Translations under genes and position numbers: made by a program
Shown here: positions 33,830 to 48,285 of the stretch, piece after piece
Layout of the letters: each line of letters begins with the position of its first letter
Position numbering within the stretch: position 1 is the first letter of the stretch
Notes under the pieces: generated by a model
What the model was told of the DNA's origin: nothing
What the model saw: the letters and a program-made list of their open reading frames with translations, nothing else
The model's database searches: none
DNA from: Amaranthus tricolor
Lineage: Eukaryota > Streptophyta > Magnoliopsida > Caryophyllales > Amaranthaceae
Assembly (NCBI RefSeq): GCF_026212465.1
Contig: NC_080053.1
Coordinates: 11,431,176-11,495,175 of the forward strand
Reading direction: 5' to 3'
DNA: 64,000 nucleotides

Positions 33830-34620
33830 AATAGCAACAGGATTGGCAAAAAATCTTGAATAGAAATTTCTTTGTGACAATTACATTTGCATTGAGATCC
33901 TCCAAAAATGTATCAACATCCTCCTCCTCCGATGTTATCACAATCATTCACTCTACATGTTTTAGTAGCATCCCTTTTTTGTGACAACGCATGTCTTTAG
34001 ATATCTTTCTACACATATAGAACCTTTGTAGTCTAGGCTTCAATGCAAAATATCGTAGGACTTTTCTAGACAGCTTTACCCCCTTAGAGCCTTTCTTTTC
34101 TTGTTTTCACCTTGATAAACCATAAGTGGGACACTTAATCAATTTTTCATGCTCATCAATCTCAAAATAATCAAGGTTCATGTCTTTAATTAGTTTCTTA
34201 GCCTTGTATAAGAAGTTGGAAGGTTAGCTCTATAGCCTTGATGTTGTAATTGGAGCAAAATATCAAAAGATTTATTACTAATTATTCAAAACCTTTGAAT
34301 GTAATTATTTAACAATATATGACAATTTAGACATTTGCATTGTTAATGGTTCTTGGTACTCCTCTAAACGTTTGAAAAACTTTTTTTACATTTGCATTAG
34401 ATTCCTCAGGCTCACATTATTTAAAATTTCTTCAGCACTCCTAAATTAATAGCACCTACTCCACAGGCATCTTACAACATCCTCAATCACTATCAATGTC
34501 ACTCAACTCATTAACATCATCCTCCTTATTACTTGATTCAACTAATTCTTCCCCGTGAAGTTCCCAAAATGTGCACTTCTCATACATTTCTTTCATAAGT
34601 AAGTCTAATTTTACATCACA
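33830..34620 (-). pseudogene. CACTA (En/Spm) transposase relic, TNP2/Transposase_21 type
   Basis: Minus-strand translation in shifting frames gives the N-terminal region of plant CACTA transposases: LYKAKKLIKDMNLDYFEID, then KCPTYGLSR, KVLRYFALKPRLQRFYMC and ISKDMRCHKK. In that family a Cys-containing CP.CG.SRW motif is followed by VLRYFPL.PRLQRL and a DMRWH motif. Many stops; the DDE core is not present. The only other end seen for the element is at 35312. Confidence 0.75.
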
Positions 34621-34979
34621 TTTCTTTTAAGAAATATAATGCGACAACTATTTTAAGGATACTTAATAGTAGTACTCTTTCTATCCTCTTCTCTTGCTTT
34701 GAATAAAAACATAAAATTTATTAAATTAGAAGAACAGTTAATTAAAAGATTGAAATTTGAAATTTAAAAAAATACTTAATAGAAAATAATATCAATTGAA
34801 GAGATGACTTGTGAATTCTAAGACCAATACAAAATCCCTTCATAATTTTTTGCAATTCAAATTGTTGGCAGCAATAATTGGTGGTGAAACTGATCAGTGG
34901 TGGCTGCACCAATAAATTTGGGACGTAGGTTGGTAGTCGCGTGGGCTGGTGCATTTGGGTGAGAAGGAGCCGTGGAACA

Positions 34980-35312
34980 ACATTTTTGAGAGGTAGATCA
35001 ATTTTTTTTAATAAATAAGTAACATTTTATTAGGGTGACGATTTTTACAACGACTTTGTTGTATAATATATTTCATAATTTTTTGCAACGACTTATGCTG
35101 TTACGAATTATTAATTTAGTTTTGACAGCTAAATTAGTTATTGCCAAAAATGTTGTCTAAACCATGAAAATTTTTCGGTGAGAAGTTAATTTTTATTTAT
35201 TACAATAATTATTGAGCAACAACAATGGATTTTGCAACAACTTTTATTTTTCATAACAAGAAAAATATAGTCGTTGCTAAAACTTATTACTGCAAATAAT
35301 ATTTCTTGTAGT
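34980..35312. mobile_element. CACTA terminus with subterminal repeats
   Basis: Ends ATTTCTTGTAGTG at 35312, i.e. CACTACAAGAAAT on the minus strand, upstream of the minus-strand transposase relic. Words such as CAACGACTT, GCAACGACTT and GTCGTTGC recur. The opposite end was not found. Confidence 0.65.
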
Positions 35313-35490
35313 GATCGTAAGTGATCAACTTTAACATTATAAAAAACCTATCACTTTAAGTTTATAAGTGATACAATTTTAAAATGATTACTTTAAGACA
35401 ATAAATATGCATTGAACCAACCCAATAAAGAGATCTCACCGTAAGACCATTTAAGAGAACTTGTGTAAGAGATTATGTTATCAAATCTAA
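35313..35490. repeat. Partial subrepeat element
   Basis: A degenerate unit near AAGTGATCACTTTAAAATT at 35316-35400 matches the array upstream of the peroxidase gene in inverse orientation. It is followed by an AGATCTCACCGTAAGACC-type terminus. Confidence 0.45.
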
Positions 35491-35741
35491 GTACGAGTGT
35501 TTTTGTAGTTATGTTGGGTTCACAATTAGATATTGTAAAAAAAAACGTTAACTATAAATATAAATGTGATAAACTAGCCAAATAAGAAAATTAAAAATTA
35601 AAAAAATCAGAAAAAATACAAATTATAAAGATATAAATTTTTTATTATAAAGTTGTGTCATTAAAATATCAAGACTGCCAAAAATAGGTGAGATTTCATT
35701 TCGCAACGAAGCACTTCTCCGCGAGTCCAATTAAAGTAGTA

Positions 35742-36160
35742 GTAACTCTTGTATGAGACGACTGACATACTAATTTTTAAGATTTAAATGAACAATTTTA
35801 AGATTTAAAAATACAATTTAAAGATTTAAAAGCTCAATTTCAATGTTTTTAATATCAACTTTAATGTTTGAGTCATCCTATTTTAAAATTGAAATTAGAA
35901 TTTAATGTCCTACAATTAGTCTTTTAAGTCCTAAAATTGGTTTTTTAAGTATTAGAATTGACCTTTGAATCTTAAAACTGTCAAATTTCATGACTTAAAA
36001 TGTCAATTTTAAATTCTTAAAATTATTTGAAATTGAACTTAATTCTTAAAATTGACATTTGACCTTGTAAAATTGGTAAAAAAAAATTATATATAATTGA
36101 GCCGGTGCAATAAGACGCGTCTCAAGTAACTCTCTCACCCAAGTTTGTGTTAAAGTAGGG
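35742..36160. repeat. Second foldback made of short subrepeats
   Basis: Left half (35775-35880): head-to-tail copies of CAATTTTAAGATTTAAAAG. Right half (35905-36080): the reverse complement unit (CTTTTAAGTCCTAAAATTGG and similar). Outer sequences CTTGTATGAGACGACTGACATA and, inverted, GACGCGTCTCAAGTAA look like terminal repeats. No coding capacity. Confidence 0.65.
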
Positions 36161-36198
36161 AGGCCCATGAGGAGTGTATGTTCTAGACACTTCTATGT

Positions 36199-36336
36199 GA
36201 AAATTTGAAAAAAATAAGATTATTTAACAACTTTATTCCAAAAATAAGTTTCGTTCAAACTTTATTCCCAAAATAAGCGTTCTTGGCTCCAAAGCTAGGC
36301 CTAGTGTAAACTCGCTCTTACTAACAGCGAATTAAA
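36199..36336 (+). repeat. MULE left terminal inverted repeat
   Basis: About 138 bases, roughly 85% identical to the right end by eye. The inner part contains CTTACTAACAGCGA. Confidence 0.88.
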
Positions 36337-36392
36337 ACAAATAGTCAAAGAAACCCAAAATCTCATTATGCCATCTTCCTCTTCTCCTTTTA

Positions 36393-38459
36393 ATGAACAA
36401 TCAACTTCAAATTCAAGTCTCAAATGATGATACTTTTAACTCAGAAGATACAAATGAGCCTTGGGGTGATATTAATAGTGAGAGTAATGAATTCGTCGAA
36501 GCTCCTTCTGAGGACGATGTGGGTGTTGACGAGGAGGCTATAGCTAATGACATGAGGTTAGGCAACATTCCAACAATCATTGCTCCTACACCTTATGCAC
36601 TAGTTCCCCCTCTAGATGAACACGTTGAGCACAACTCTTGGAGGTCTTGGGCTTGTGATACAACCTACACCAATGAAGGAGAGTTTCAAAAGGGTATGAT
36701 GTTTGATAACAAGGATGCGTTGTTGGATGCTGTTAGATTGTATCATATTCGTAGGAACGTTGAGTACCGAACTGAGACTTCAAATCAAACCGTGCTCACC
36801 TTGAAGTGTAAAAGAGGGTGTGCTTGGAGGCTTAGGGCTAGGAAGAGCTCCTATTCACCTTCATGGGAGATTGTTACATATAAAGGGAAGCATGGGGGTT
36901 GTGTATTAAGTACTGAAAATGTGTCAGCCGGACACATTCATTTGACATCTTTCGTGATTAACAATCTTATTAGAAATTGTGTTGCTAAAGACCCATCAAT
37001 TAAGGTCTTTGTGGTGCGACAAATGGTAAAAGACCAATTTGGTGTCAAAGTGATCTATAAGCGGGCATGGTGTGCTAAACAGCAAGCCCTTCTCTCCATC
37101 TATCGGACATGGGAGGATTCTTATCCTCTTCTTCCACGCTTCTTGAAAACAATGCAAGTTTCTAACCCCGGGACTGTAGTTGAGTGGTTCTTTAAGGAAG
37201 ATAATGATGTTGGTGTGTACGTCCGTCCTAGTATTAGAACTTTCCAACGTGTGTTCTGGGCTTTTAAACCTAGTATTGAGGGGTTCAAGTATCGCAAACC
37301 CCTTATTGCCATTGACGGAACACATTTGTATGGTAAGTATCGCCATACGTTGTTAACTGCGATTGCTCAAGATGGGAACAAGGGAATCTTCTCGCATGCC
37401 TTTGCTTTGTTAGAGAAAGAATGCATAACCGCATGGTCTTGGTTTATGGCATCTGTTCGTAAGCATGTGATGCATAGTCCAGGTTTATGTGTTATTTCCG
37501 ATAGACATGCGGGTATTCTAGCAACCATGGAGAAGCCGGAATGGCAACCTCCGAATGCCCATCATAGGTTTTGCTTGCAGCATTTGTTAAGTAACTTCAA
37601 CTGTCAAATGGGTAATGTGAAGCTAAAGAAGATGTATGGAAGGACTGCAGAGCAAAGACAACCACATAAGGTCATCGAGGGATTAAAAGCTATTGGTGTT
37701 GCTAATCGAGAAGCTCTTTTTTGGATTGATCAAGTTGGTGATATGTGTAAATGGTCAATATGTCATGATGGAGGGTATAGGTATGGTGTTACTAATACCA
37801 ACTTAGCCGAAGTATTCAATAACGTGATGAAGGGTGTATCTTTCTTGCCTATAACTACTCTTGTGGAGTTCACCTTCTACCGTGTTAATGATTATTTTGT
37901 TAAAAGACGCGAGAATGCAAATGCATGGCTAATTAGAGGAAATAAGTACACTTCACACGCCACAAGAATTATCACCCCTAACACTGAGAAGGTAAACTTC
38001 CATGAGATCGTCGCATTTGACTGCAGACGAGGCCTTTTTCAAGTTAAGACTGGACGTGGTAATAGAGGATCCCCAAAGGGTGGTAAAATACAAAGTGTGG
38101 ATTTGAGAGAAATGAAATGGACTTGTAACAAACCCTTCATATATCACTTACCTTGTTCTCATGTTCTTGCCGTTTGTATTAAAAGACACTTATCGTATGA
38201 GCGTTTTGTGGACTCTTGCTACACTATCCAGAGCTATGTAAATACATATGAATCCATATTCATGCCGTTGATTGATAAGAGGTCATGGCCTCAATACATC
38301 GGCGTTGAGGTGATACAAGATCCAGATCACATTCGTGGAATAGTAAGACCTAAGTCAAGGAGGATCACCAACGAGATGGACAAAGGATCAAGGAGACGCA
38401 ACGCTTGTCGACGGTGTGGTTGTGAAGGTCACAACACTAGAACTTGCACGTTAAGGTAA
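36393..38459 (+). CDS. MuDR-type MULE transposase, 688 aa, uninterrupted
   Basis: Catalyses cut-and-paste movement by recognising the terminal repeats. The N-terminus is acidic (1-80). A MuDR DNA-binding domain follows at about 95-170 (FDNKDALLDAVRLYHIRRNV, CKRGCAWRLRA). The DDE core has Asp308 (IAIDGTHL), Asp370 (VISDRHAG) and Glu473 (NLAEVFNNV), with HHRFCLQHLLSNF between them. A SWIM-type zinc finger is at 578-595 (C578, PCSH 587-590). A CCHC zinc knuckle is at 672-685 (CRRCGCEGHNTRTC). Length and order are typical of plant MULEs, and no stop or frameshift is present. ATG 36393 is the first in this frame; an earlier ATG at 36369 is in another frame and soon stops. It lies about 55 bases inside the left terminal repeat. 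Confidence 0.93.
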   Translation: MNNQLQIQVSNDDTFNSEDTNEPWGDINSESNEFVEAPSEDDVGVDEEAIANDMRLGNIPTIIAPTPYALVPPLDEHVEHNSWRSWACDTTYTNEGEFQKGMMFDNKDALLDAVRLYHIRRNVEYRTETSNQTVLTLKCKRGCAWRLRARKSSYSPSWEIVTYKGKHGGCVLSTENVSAGHIHLTSFVINNLIRNCVAKDPSIKVFVVRQMVKDQFGVKVIYKRAWCAKQQALLSIYRTWEDSYPLLPRFLKTMQVSNPGTVVEWFFKEDNDVGVYVRPSIRTFQRVFWAFKPSIEGFKYRKPLIAIDGTHLYGKYRHTLLTAIAQDGNKGIFSHAFALLEKECITAWSWFMASVRKHVMHSPGLCVISDRHAGILATMEKPEWQPPNAHHRFCLQHLLSNFNCQMGNVKLKKMYGRTAEQRQPHKVIEGLKAIGVANREALFWIDQVGDMCKWSICHDGGYRYGVTNTNLAEVFNNVMKGVSFLPITTLVEFTFYRVNDYFVKRRENANAWLIRGNKYTSHATRIITPNTEKVNFHEIVAFDCRRGLFQVKTGRGNRGSPKGGKIQSVDLREMKWTCNKPFIYHLPCSHVLAVCIKRHLSYERFVDSCYTIQSYVNTYESIFMPLIDKRSWPQYIGVEVIQDPDHIRGIVRPKSRRITNEMDKGSRRRNACRRCGCEGHNTRTCTLR

Positions 38460-38596
38460 ACAGTATCTATATTGGAGTATATAAACATAAAGACTACGAA
38501 ACAAATAAATAACATAAGTAAAAAATTTGAGTATTTCTTAAGTCTTTTTACGTATAATCATAACTACAACTTAGTTATTGTTGAATTGCAGTAGAG

Positions 38597-40599
38597 ATGG
38601 ATCCAGCAGCTCCAGGCCCTCGAGACCCTAGTGTACAGACGATGCAGGCGGATCACAGAAGCAGTGTACTATGGGATGTCCAGGTTAGTGAACTTAGTAT
38701 TTTGAATATACATGCCTTTATAATTTAACTTTATGCTAATATAATCTTTGCGTTTAGGAGTCCGACATGGAGACCATATATACCAGGCATCCCGACTCTA
38801 CTCGGTGGGCCATTGACGCACAGATCATCCCCTACCTTCAGCGAGCGAGGTTGTACGACTTCCACCTCATCGCTAGTCACGGCTTTAGTCGAGCGGTGGC
38901 GCCAAGAGACACATACCTTCCACCTACCTCTAGGTGAGGGTACTGTCACTTTACTTGACGTATCTGCGCTTACACAGCTTCCCATCAAGGGACATGCCGT
39001 TTGCACCGCTGGACGCCAACCCAAAAGTTGGCAAGATAAAGTCCATAGATTATTAGGAGTCCGACCTCCAGCAGAGGTAGCCAAAGGGAGTGCGTTGCGC
39101 GTAACATGGCTTGCGCAGAACTTCTCGCTCCTCTCTGAAGGTGTTGATGAGGCTACCGTTGAGAGATATGCTAAGGCATGTCTCTTATATCTGATTGGTG
39201 CTGTCTTGTTCTCCGAAAAGAATGACAACAGGGTACAACTTTTGTACTTGACGTTGCTTGATGCGCCATAGGAGGTCATCTCCGTTTACAGCTGGGGTTC
39301 CGCAGCCCTAACTTATTTTTACAGAAGACTGTGTGAAGCTTCACGGAAGAACGTGAAGGAGATCGCTGGGCCCCTGGTTATTCTCCAGGTAATACTAACT
39401 TTACATGTTAACGCTTTATTTCTTAATTTGTTTTTGTGTTTCGTGTACTTACTTATATCTGTAATTCATAGCTTTGGGCGTGGGAGCACATTCTCCTTGG
39501 GCAACCGATGAGGAGTGTGAGTGTGGGACGTGGTTCATTTACGCCACCAATTCTTCCACCCCCACATGTGACGTATGGATCGCGGTGGTCCTTTGAAAGA
39601 CGTACAAGGACCCACACAGGATCGAGCATGGGGTTCTACCGCTATCAACTCGATCTACGTCGAGCTGACCAAACAAAACTTCATTACAACTTGCCTTGTA
39701 ACTATCATATTGCGTAATTTATTAATTACATTTTCACGTGTGGTTTCAATGGGACCCTTACCCCGCTGAGGCATACGCTGCATTGCCTCAGCACTTAGGG
39801 ATCTTGTCAAAGGCGTGGAGAGCCTCTGTACCTTTGATATGCTTCGACATAGTAGAAGTGCATCTCCCTGAGCGCGTACTGCGCCAATTTGGGATTGTCC
39901 AGGGCATCCCGCTACCATGTGACACAGTGGCGGATCTCCATCACAGCTCACGCAAGGGTCGTGAGCTCAAGAACTGATTGGAGATCAACTAGCGTCATAT
40001 AGCTCGTTGGGATCATAGGCTGGAGCTGCTGGCCCAAGGTGCGCCGATCGAGGCTGTAGGCGCACCTACTTCAGCGGATTAAATGCCTTGGTTCCTTTCC
40101 ATCACTCGTCGATGGATGACACCACGAGGTATCATCGCGGCAGCCCAGTATGCTCCCGCAGCACCGACGATGACACACTTTGTAAGTATTCTTCAACGTT
40201 GAGTATTATCTATAGAACTTACATGTTATACATTTTCTTAATACTTCAGTCTTAATGCAGGCACAGGGCATTGCGTCTGTCATCAGCTCCACCCAAGAGG
40301 AGCCAGTACGGGAGATTGCCCAAGGCATACTCCTAGAGACATAGTTTCAGTACTTCATTCCAGAAATCGTTGTGTCCGACACCACTATGGACGAGCAGGG
40401 GTCATCTCCTCATCATGCCGAAGTTCATCTTGAGGAGGTAGACTTAACGTGCCCCGACTATGGTGCCAGGTCCTTACAGGGTGCTGGAACATCACAGTAT
40501 CAATCACCTCCCCTACCCGAGCGTCATGCGACGGCCTCTTACTATCGTAGGAGGCGTCGTAAATCGTCACAGTTAGACAGGGTACAGGAGGAGGATTAG
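38597..40599 (+). pseudogene. Plant mobile domain (PMD, MAIN-like) gene carried by the MULE, decayed
   Basis: PMD proteins (PF10536; Arabidopsis MAIN/MAIL) act in gene silencing and genome stability, and related genes are carried by transposons. Exon 1 38597-38683 (29 codons, donor CAG|GTTAGT), exon 2 38758-39388, exon 3 from 39472, last exon 40261-40599 ending EED-stop. PMD signature: ALVERWRQETHTFHLPLGEG with VTLLDV, then WSWE/LWAWEH, and ICFDIVEVHLPERVLRQFG. Lesions: a frameshift near 38867, TAG near 39269, about 65 unalignable bases at 39680-39736, and stops near 39975, 39990 and 40080. It starts 137 bases after the transposase stop on the same strand. Confidence 0.85.
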
Positions 40600-40704
40600 T
40601 ATTAGTATACTGTTTGTATATATTGACATTAGTGACATTTTGTATATATTGAACATTTGCACATATTCAATATTTGTAATATTTGGACTTTTGTGTATAA
40701 TTTG

Positions 40705-40708
<4 letters not shown>

Positions 40709-40798
<90 letters not shown>
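40709..40798. repeat. (AT)n microsatellite downstream of the PMD gene
   Basis: About 45 AT units, inside the MULE and 89 bases from the gypsy insertion site. Confidence 0.95.
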
Positions 40799-40801
<3 letters not shown>

Positions 40802-40886
40802 TATCATATTATCACACGTTTATTATGAATGAAATGATGTTAAGTACTCAGAGTTTTCGGCGATGAATCATTCCGCCAAGTATGCA

Positions 40887-43616
<2,730 letters not shown>

Positions 43617-43633
43617 ACTCTTTTCCCCTTTAG
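43617..43633 (-). other. Polypurine tract of the Tekay element
   Basis: Minus strand CTAAAGGGGAAAAGAGT, adjacent to the 3' LTR. Confidence 0.85.
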
Positions 43634-43650
43634 ATAGTTTCGTCCCGAAA

Positions 43651-46600
43651 CTAGGACTTACCAAAAAGGTTAGGATAACGCTCTCTCATGTCGACCTCTT
43701 TTTCCCAAGTTGCCTCTTCAACCCCGTGGTTTGACCACAAAACCTTGACCAATGGAATCCTCGAATTTCTCAACTCATTTACTCGGGTATCTAAGATCCT
43801 GATTGGTCGTTCCTCATACACCAAAGACTCCTCAATCAAAAGCGGCTTGTGAGCTAGAACATGAGACGGATCATTTACATACTTCCTCAACTGTGAAACA
43901 TGGAACACATTATGAACTTTTGCTAAACTTGGAGGTAAAGCCAACTCATAAGAAACTTCCCCGACTCTCCTTAGGATCTCAAAAGGTCCAATAAATTTTG
44001 GACTCTACTTTCCTCGAACTCCAAAACGCTGGACACCCCTTGTAGGTGAAACCTTTAGGAAAACCTTGTCACCAACCTCAAATTGCAACATCTTTCGACG
44101 ATTATCAGCATAACTCTTTTGTCGGCTCTGTGCTGCTCTCATGTTCTGTTGAACAATCTTCAAAGCATCAATGGATTCCTGAATCACATCTGGACCTTCG
44201 GGAATAGTCCTATCCATCAAATCCCAACACAAAGGTACTCGACACTTCCTTCCATAAAGAGCTTCATACGGTGCCATCCTAATACTAGATTGGAAACTAT
44301 TGTTGTAGGCGAACTCCACCATCGGTAATTTATCTTCCCAAGAACCCTCAAAGTCCAACACACAACATCTCAAAAGATCCTCTAAAGTCTGAATAGTTCT
44401 CTCAGTCTGACCATCAGTCGCAGGATGAAAAGTAGTACTCAAGCACAACTTACTCCCAAAATCTTCCTGCAACTTTTCCCAAAACCTCGATAAAAACTTC
44501 GGATCCCTATCCGAAACAATAGTCCTCGGAACACCATGAAGTCTGACAATCTCTCGGACATAGGCATCTGCTATTTGCTTGGCCCCCCCAAGTATTCTTC
44601 ATTAGCACAAATCTAGCGACCTTGGTCAATCTATCAACAATGACCCAAATAACATCATTCCCTCGCTGGGTCCTTGGCAGCCCTACCACAAAGTCCATAG
44701 AAATCGAGTCCCACTTCCAATCTGGGACAGGCAACGGTTGAAGCAACCCTGAACTCTTTTGTCTCTCAAACTTTACCCTCTGGCAGACTAGGCACTTAGA
44801 CACAAAATCAGAGACATCTTTCCTTAGACCTTTCCACCAAAATATCTCTCTTATCTCCTCAATCATCTTATCTTGACCTGGATGCAAATGAAATAAAATT
44901 TGATGACCTTCCTTCAGAATCTCATTCTTCAATTCAAATTGATTTGGAACACACAATCTACCGTTCATCCTCAACTCTCCTCTTTCTCCTAACTCAAAAG
45001 CATCAGTCTCATTTTTCTCAACTCTATGGATCAACTCAACAATCTCTGGATCCTCAAGTTGTGCCTCAATTATACGATCAAACAAAGTGGGTTGTATAGT
45101 CATTGCTCCCAAATACTGACCAACCTCGTGTCGACTACAAATCTCTAATCCCAAACTCTGCATCTCACGATACAACTCCCATGGTACAGACATAATGGCA
45201 TTCACAGACACTCTCCGTCTCCTACTCAAGGCATCAGCTACCTTATTCGCTTTTCCAGGGTGGTACACAATTTCAAGATCATAATCCTTAATAACCTCAA
45301 GCCACCGTCTTTGGCGCATGTTCAATTCTTTTTGGTTGAAGACATACCTCAAATTTTGATGATCAGTGTAGATCTTACACGGTAACCCATACAAATAATG
45401 TCTCCACAACTTCAAAACAAAGATCACTGCAGCAAGTTCAATGTCATGCACGGGGTAATTCACCTCATGTGGCCTTAACTGCCTCGATGCATAAGCTATG
45501 ACCTTTCCTTCTTGCATAAGTACACAACCTAAACCTTCGAATGAAGCATCACAATAGACCTCGAATGGCTTGCTACAATCAGGCATTGCTAAAACAGGGG
45601 CGGTAGTAAGTCTTTTCTTTAATTCCTCGAAAGGAATTGTGTGCCTCTCATTCCACTGAAATCGTATCCCTTTCTTCAACAGCTTAAACATGGGACGAGC
45701 AACCTTAGAAAAGTTTTCAACGTATTTCCTATAGTACCCAGCTAATCCCAAAAAGCTCCGAACTTCAGTCACATTTCTAGGAATCGGCCAGTCCGTTATT
45801 GCTTTAATCTTCTCAGGATCTACAGAAATTCCACCCTTAGACACCATATGACCTAGAAAAGAAATTTCCTCAAGCCAAAACTCACACTTACTAAACTTCC
45901 CATACAATTTCTCTTTTCTCAAAAGCTCTAGAATCATTCTCAAGTGTTCTTCATGTTCTTCCTTACTCCTTGAATATACTAAAATATCATCGATAAAAAC
46001 AACCACGAATTTATCTAAGGACGAAGATACCTCTGCATCAAATCCATAAATGCTGCAGGTGCATTTGTTAACCCAAATGGCATCACCAAAAACTCATAAT
46101 GTCCATATCGGGTCCGAAATGCTGTTTTAGAAACATCCTCCTTGGCTATCCTCAATTGATGATATCCAAACCTTAAATCAATCTTCGAGAACACCTGAGC
46201 GCCTCTTAGCTGATCAAACAAATCATCTATCCTGGGTAAAGGGTAACGGTTCTTAATGGTGATCTTATTAATCTCCCTATAATCAATACACAATCTCATC
46301 GTTCCATCCTTCTTCTTCACAAACAAAACAGGGGCTCCCCAGGGTGACACACTAGGTCGGATAAAACCTTTCTCCAATAACTCATCTAATTGCTTTTTCA
46401 ATTCGGCTAACTCAGCTGGAGCAAAACGGTACGAAGTCCTAGAGATAGGGGTAGCATCAGGAATTAGATCTATATGAAAGTCAACCTCTCTCCTTGGAGG
46501 TAAACCAGGTAGATCCTCAGGGAAAACATCAGGGTAATCACAAACAATTGGGGTTTCCTCAAGACTTAACTTGATTTTCTCCTCACTACTAGCAATAAAA

Positions 46601-47985
46601 CAAAAATATCCCTTATCTCCATGTTTAATCATCTCAATGGCTTGAACTGCAGAAATGGTCTGAATGGGAAACACAGAATTCTTCCTAATCAAACATTCTC
46701 CACCTGGAGCCTTAACCCGAACGATCTTCTCTTTACACAAAATCTCCGCATGATGACGTCCCAACCAGTCCATCCCCAAAATAATATCATATGTACCCAA
46801 CTCAAACACTATTAAATCGACAGGTAGATGGTTGTCCGAAATCTTAAGAGGGAAATTAGGAAAGATACGGTCACATAGGAATGGTGAACCGTCAGGTAAT
46901 AGAATTTGGAGATTAAATTTTTGAGGTTCAAGAGAGATAGAGGATTTATGAAGGAAAGAAGAAGAGATAAAAGATCGATCAGCTCCTGAATCAAAAAGAA
47001 TATGAGCGAAAGAGTCTCCTACGACAAAGTGACCAGAAATGACCTTACCCTCAAACGCCTGATGAAGATTGTCTACATGGTTGCTAATAGCGTGCAAACC
47101 GGCAGTCCTCCTAGCTGCAATACTTTGAACATTTCCCGAAGAACTAGGAGCTCCATAATTACCAGTACTACTAGCTCCCAACTAGATCCCTTCTCGGCAG
47201 TTAGTGGAAACATGACCCTCCTTTTTGCATTTGAAGCAGATGATCTTCCCAGTGCATGAACGACCTCGGTGATCCTTACCACATAAGCGACACTTCCAAA
47301 CTGTGACTCTTGTTGAAGTTGTTGGTTGGAACGGCTTGTGATCCCAATTGGTTGGCCTCTTGTTCCTGTAGTTGTTGCCTCCACCAAATTTTCTTTTGTT
47401 GGTGTTGTCCTCCTTGTCAAGGATCCTCTCATACTCAAGCGCTCGGTCGTAGAGATCTCGGAAGTCAGAATACTTCCCAATCCCCTTTTGGATCTTAAGA
47501 TTAAGACCCTCGAAGAAGCGGGATGCACGAACACTTTCTTTGCTTACAATGTCAGAAGCAAATCGAGACAGCTCATTGAACTTACAACTGTATTCAATCA
47601 CGGTCATAAGACCCTAACGAAGATGTAAGAACTCATTCTCCTTTTTCCGTTGGAGTGATGGAGGATAGAATTGTTGACGAAGAGTTATAAGGAAATCATC
47701 CCAAAACGTATCAGTCATAGTGGCCTTGATAGAACGCCACCATAACTCTACTGGACCAGATAGGTAGAAGGAAGCCAGCTTTACTTTTAGGTGCGCTGGA
47801 CAATTAATGACCTCTAAAAGTTTCTCCATCTCTGCGAGCCAATTCTCGAAGCGAACCGGATCAGCTTCTCCGTCGTATTGCGGTGGACAATGATATGCCA
47901 TATTCTTAAAGTATTTCCCGTCGTCATTGGCCTCTTGAGCCTGATTCTCCATGAGGGTGATCAGTTGCTCATTTGTCCTTTCCAT
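43651..47985 (-). pseudogene. Tekay gag-pol with chromodomain, at least five lesions
   Basis: Gag (from ATG 47985) has the YDGEADPVRFENWL and LVRQQF-like core and a zinc knuckle CFKCKKEGHVSTNC. Protease: [35 protein letters not shown] and [11 protein letters not shown]. RNase [14 protein letters not shown]. Integrase: H-H-C-C (ILFHLHPGQ ... CLVCQ), Asp in SISMDFVVG, Glu in [11 protein letters not shown] chromodomain near 43670-43850 ([15 protein letters not shown]) can target modified histones. Lesions: TAG at about 47608-47613, TAG at about 47179, a 4-base deletion at about 46010, a G7 run (44584-44590) shifting the integrase frame, and TAG at about 44005. Each domain is otherwise well conserved. 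Confidence 0.92.
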
Positions 47986-48270
47986 CCGAGCTAGTTGTGC
48001 TTCTAGCTCTCGAACTCTATCTTCGTGATCGGATGAAGTTACGCCATTTCTTACCTAAAAAATTTTTAAACATGTGACTAACTTTCACATTAACTTAACT
48101 AATCTGGCACGTAATTTTACACATAATCACATAAGCACATAGAAAACAAATAGAAATTTTAGGAAGACTTGTTTTGAAAATAAATTCATTTGAATTTTTT
48201 TTTTTCATTTTTTTTAGTCGGCTATCGAGCCTTTCACATGGAACTAAAATTCCAAGATTCGAGTAACTTT

Positions 48271-48283
48271 AGCTCTGATACCA
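48271..48283 (-). other. Primer-binding site of the Tekay element
   Basis: Minus strand TGGTATCAGAGCT, initiator-Met-tRNA type, 2 bases inside the 5' LTR. Confidence 0.9.
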
Positions 48284-48285
48284 CG

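Noticed and set aside
36369..36392. Upstream ATG as start of the MULE transposase
   Set aside because: It is in another frame and meets a stop after about 17 codons.
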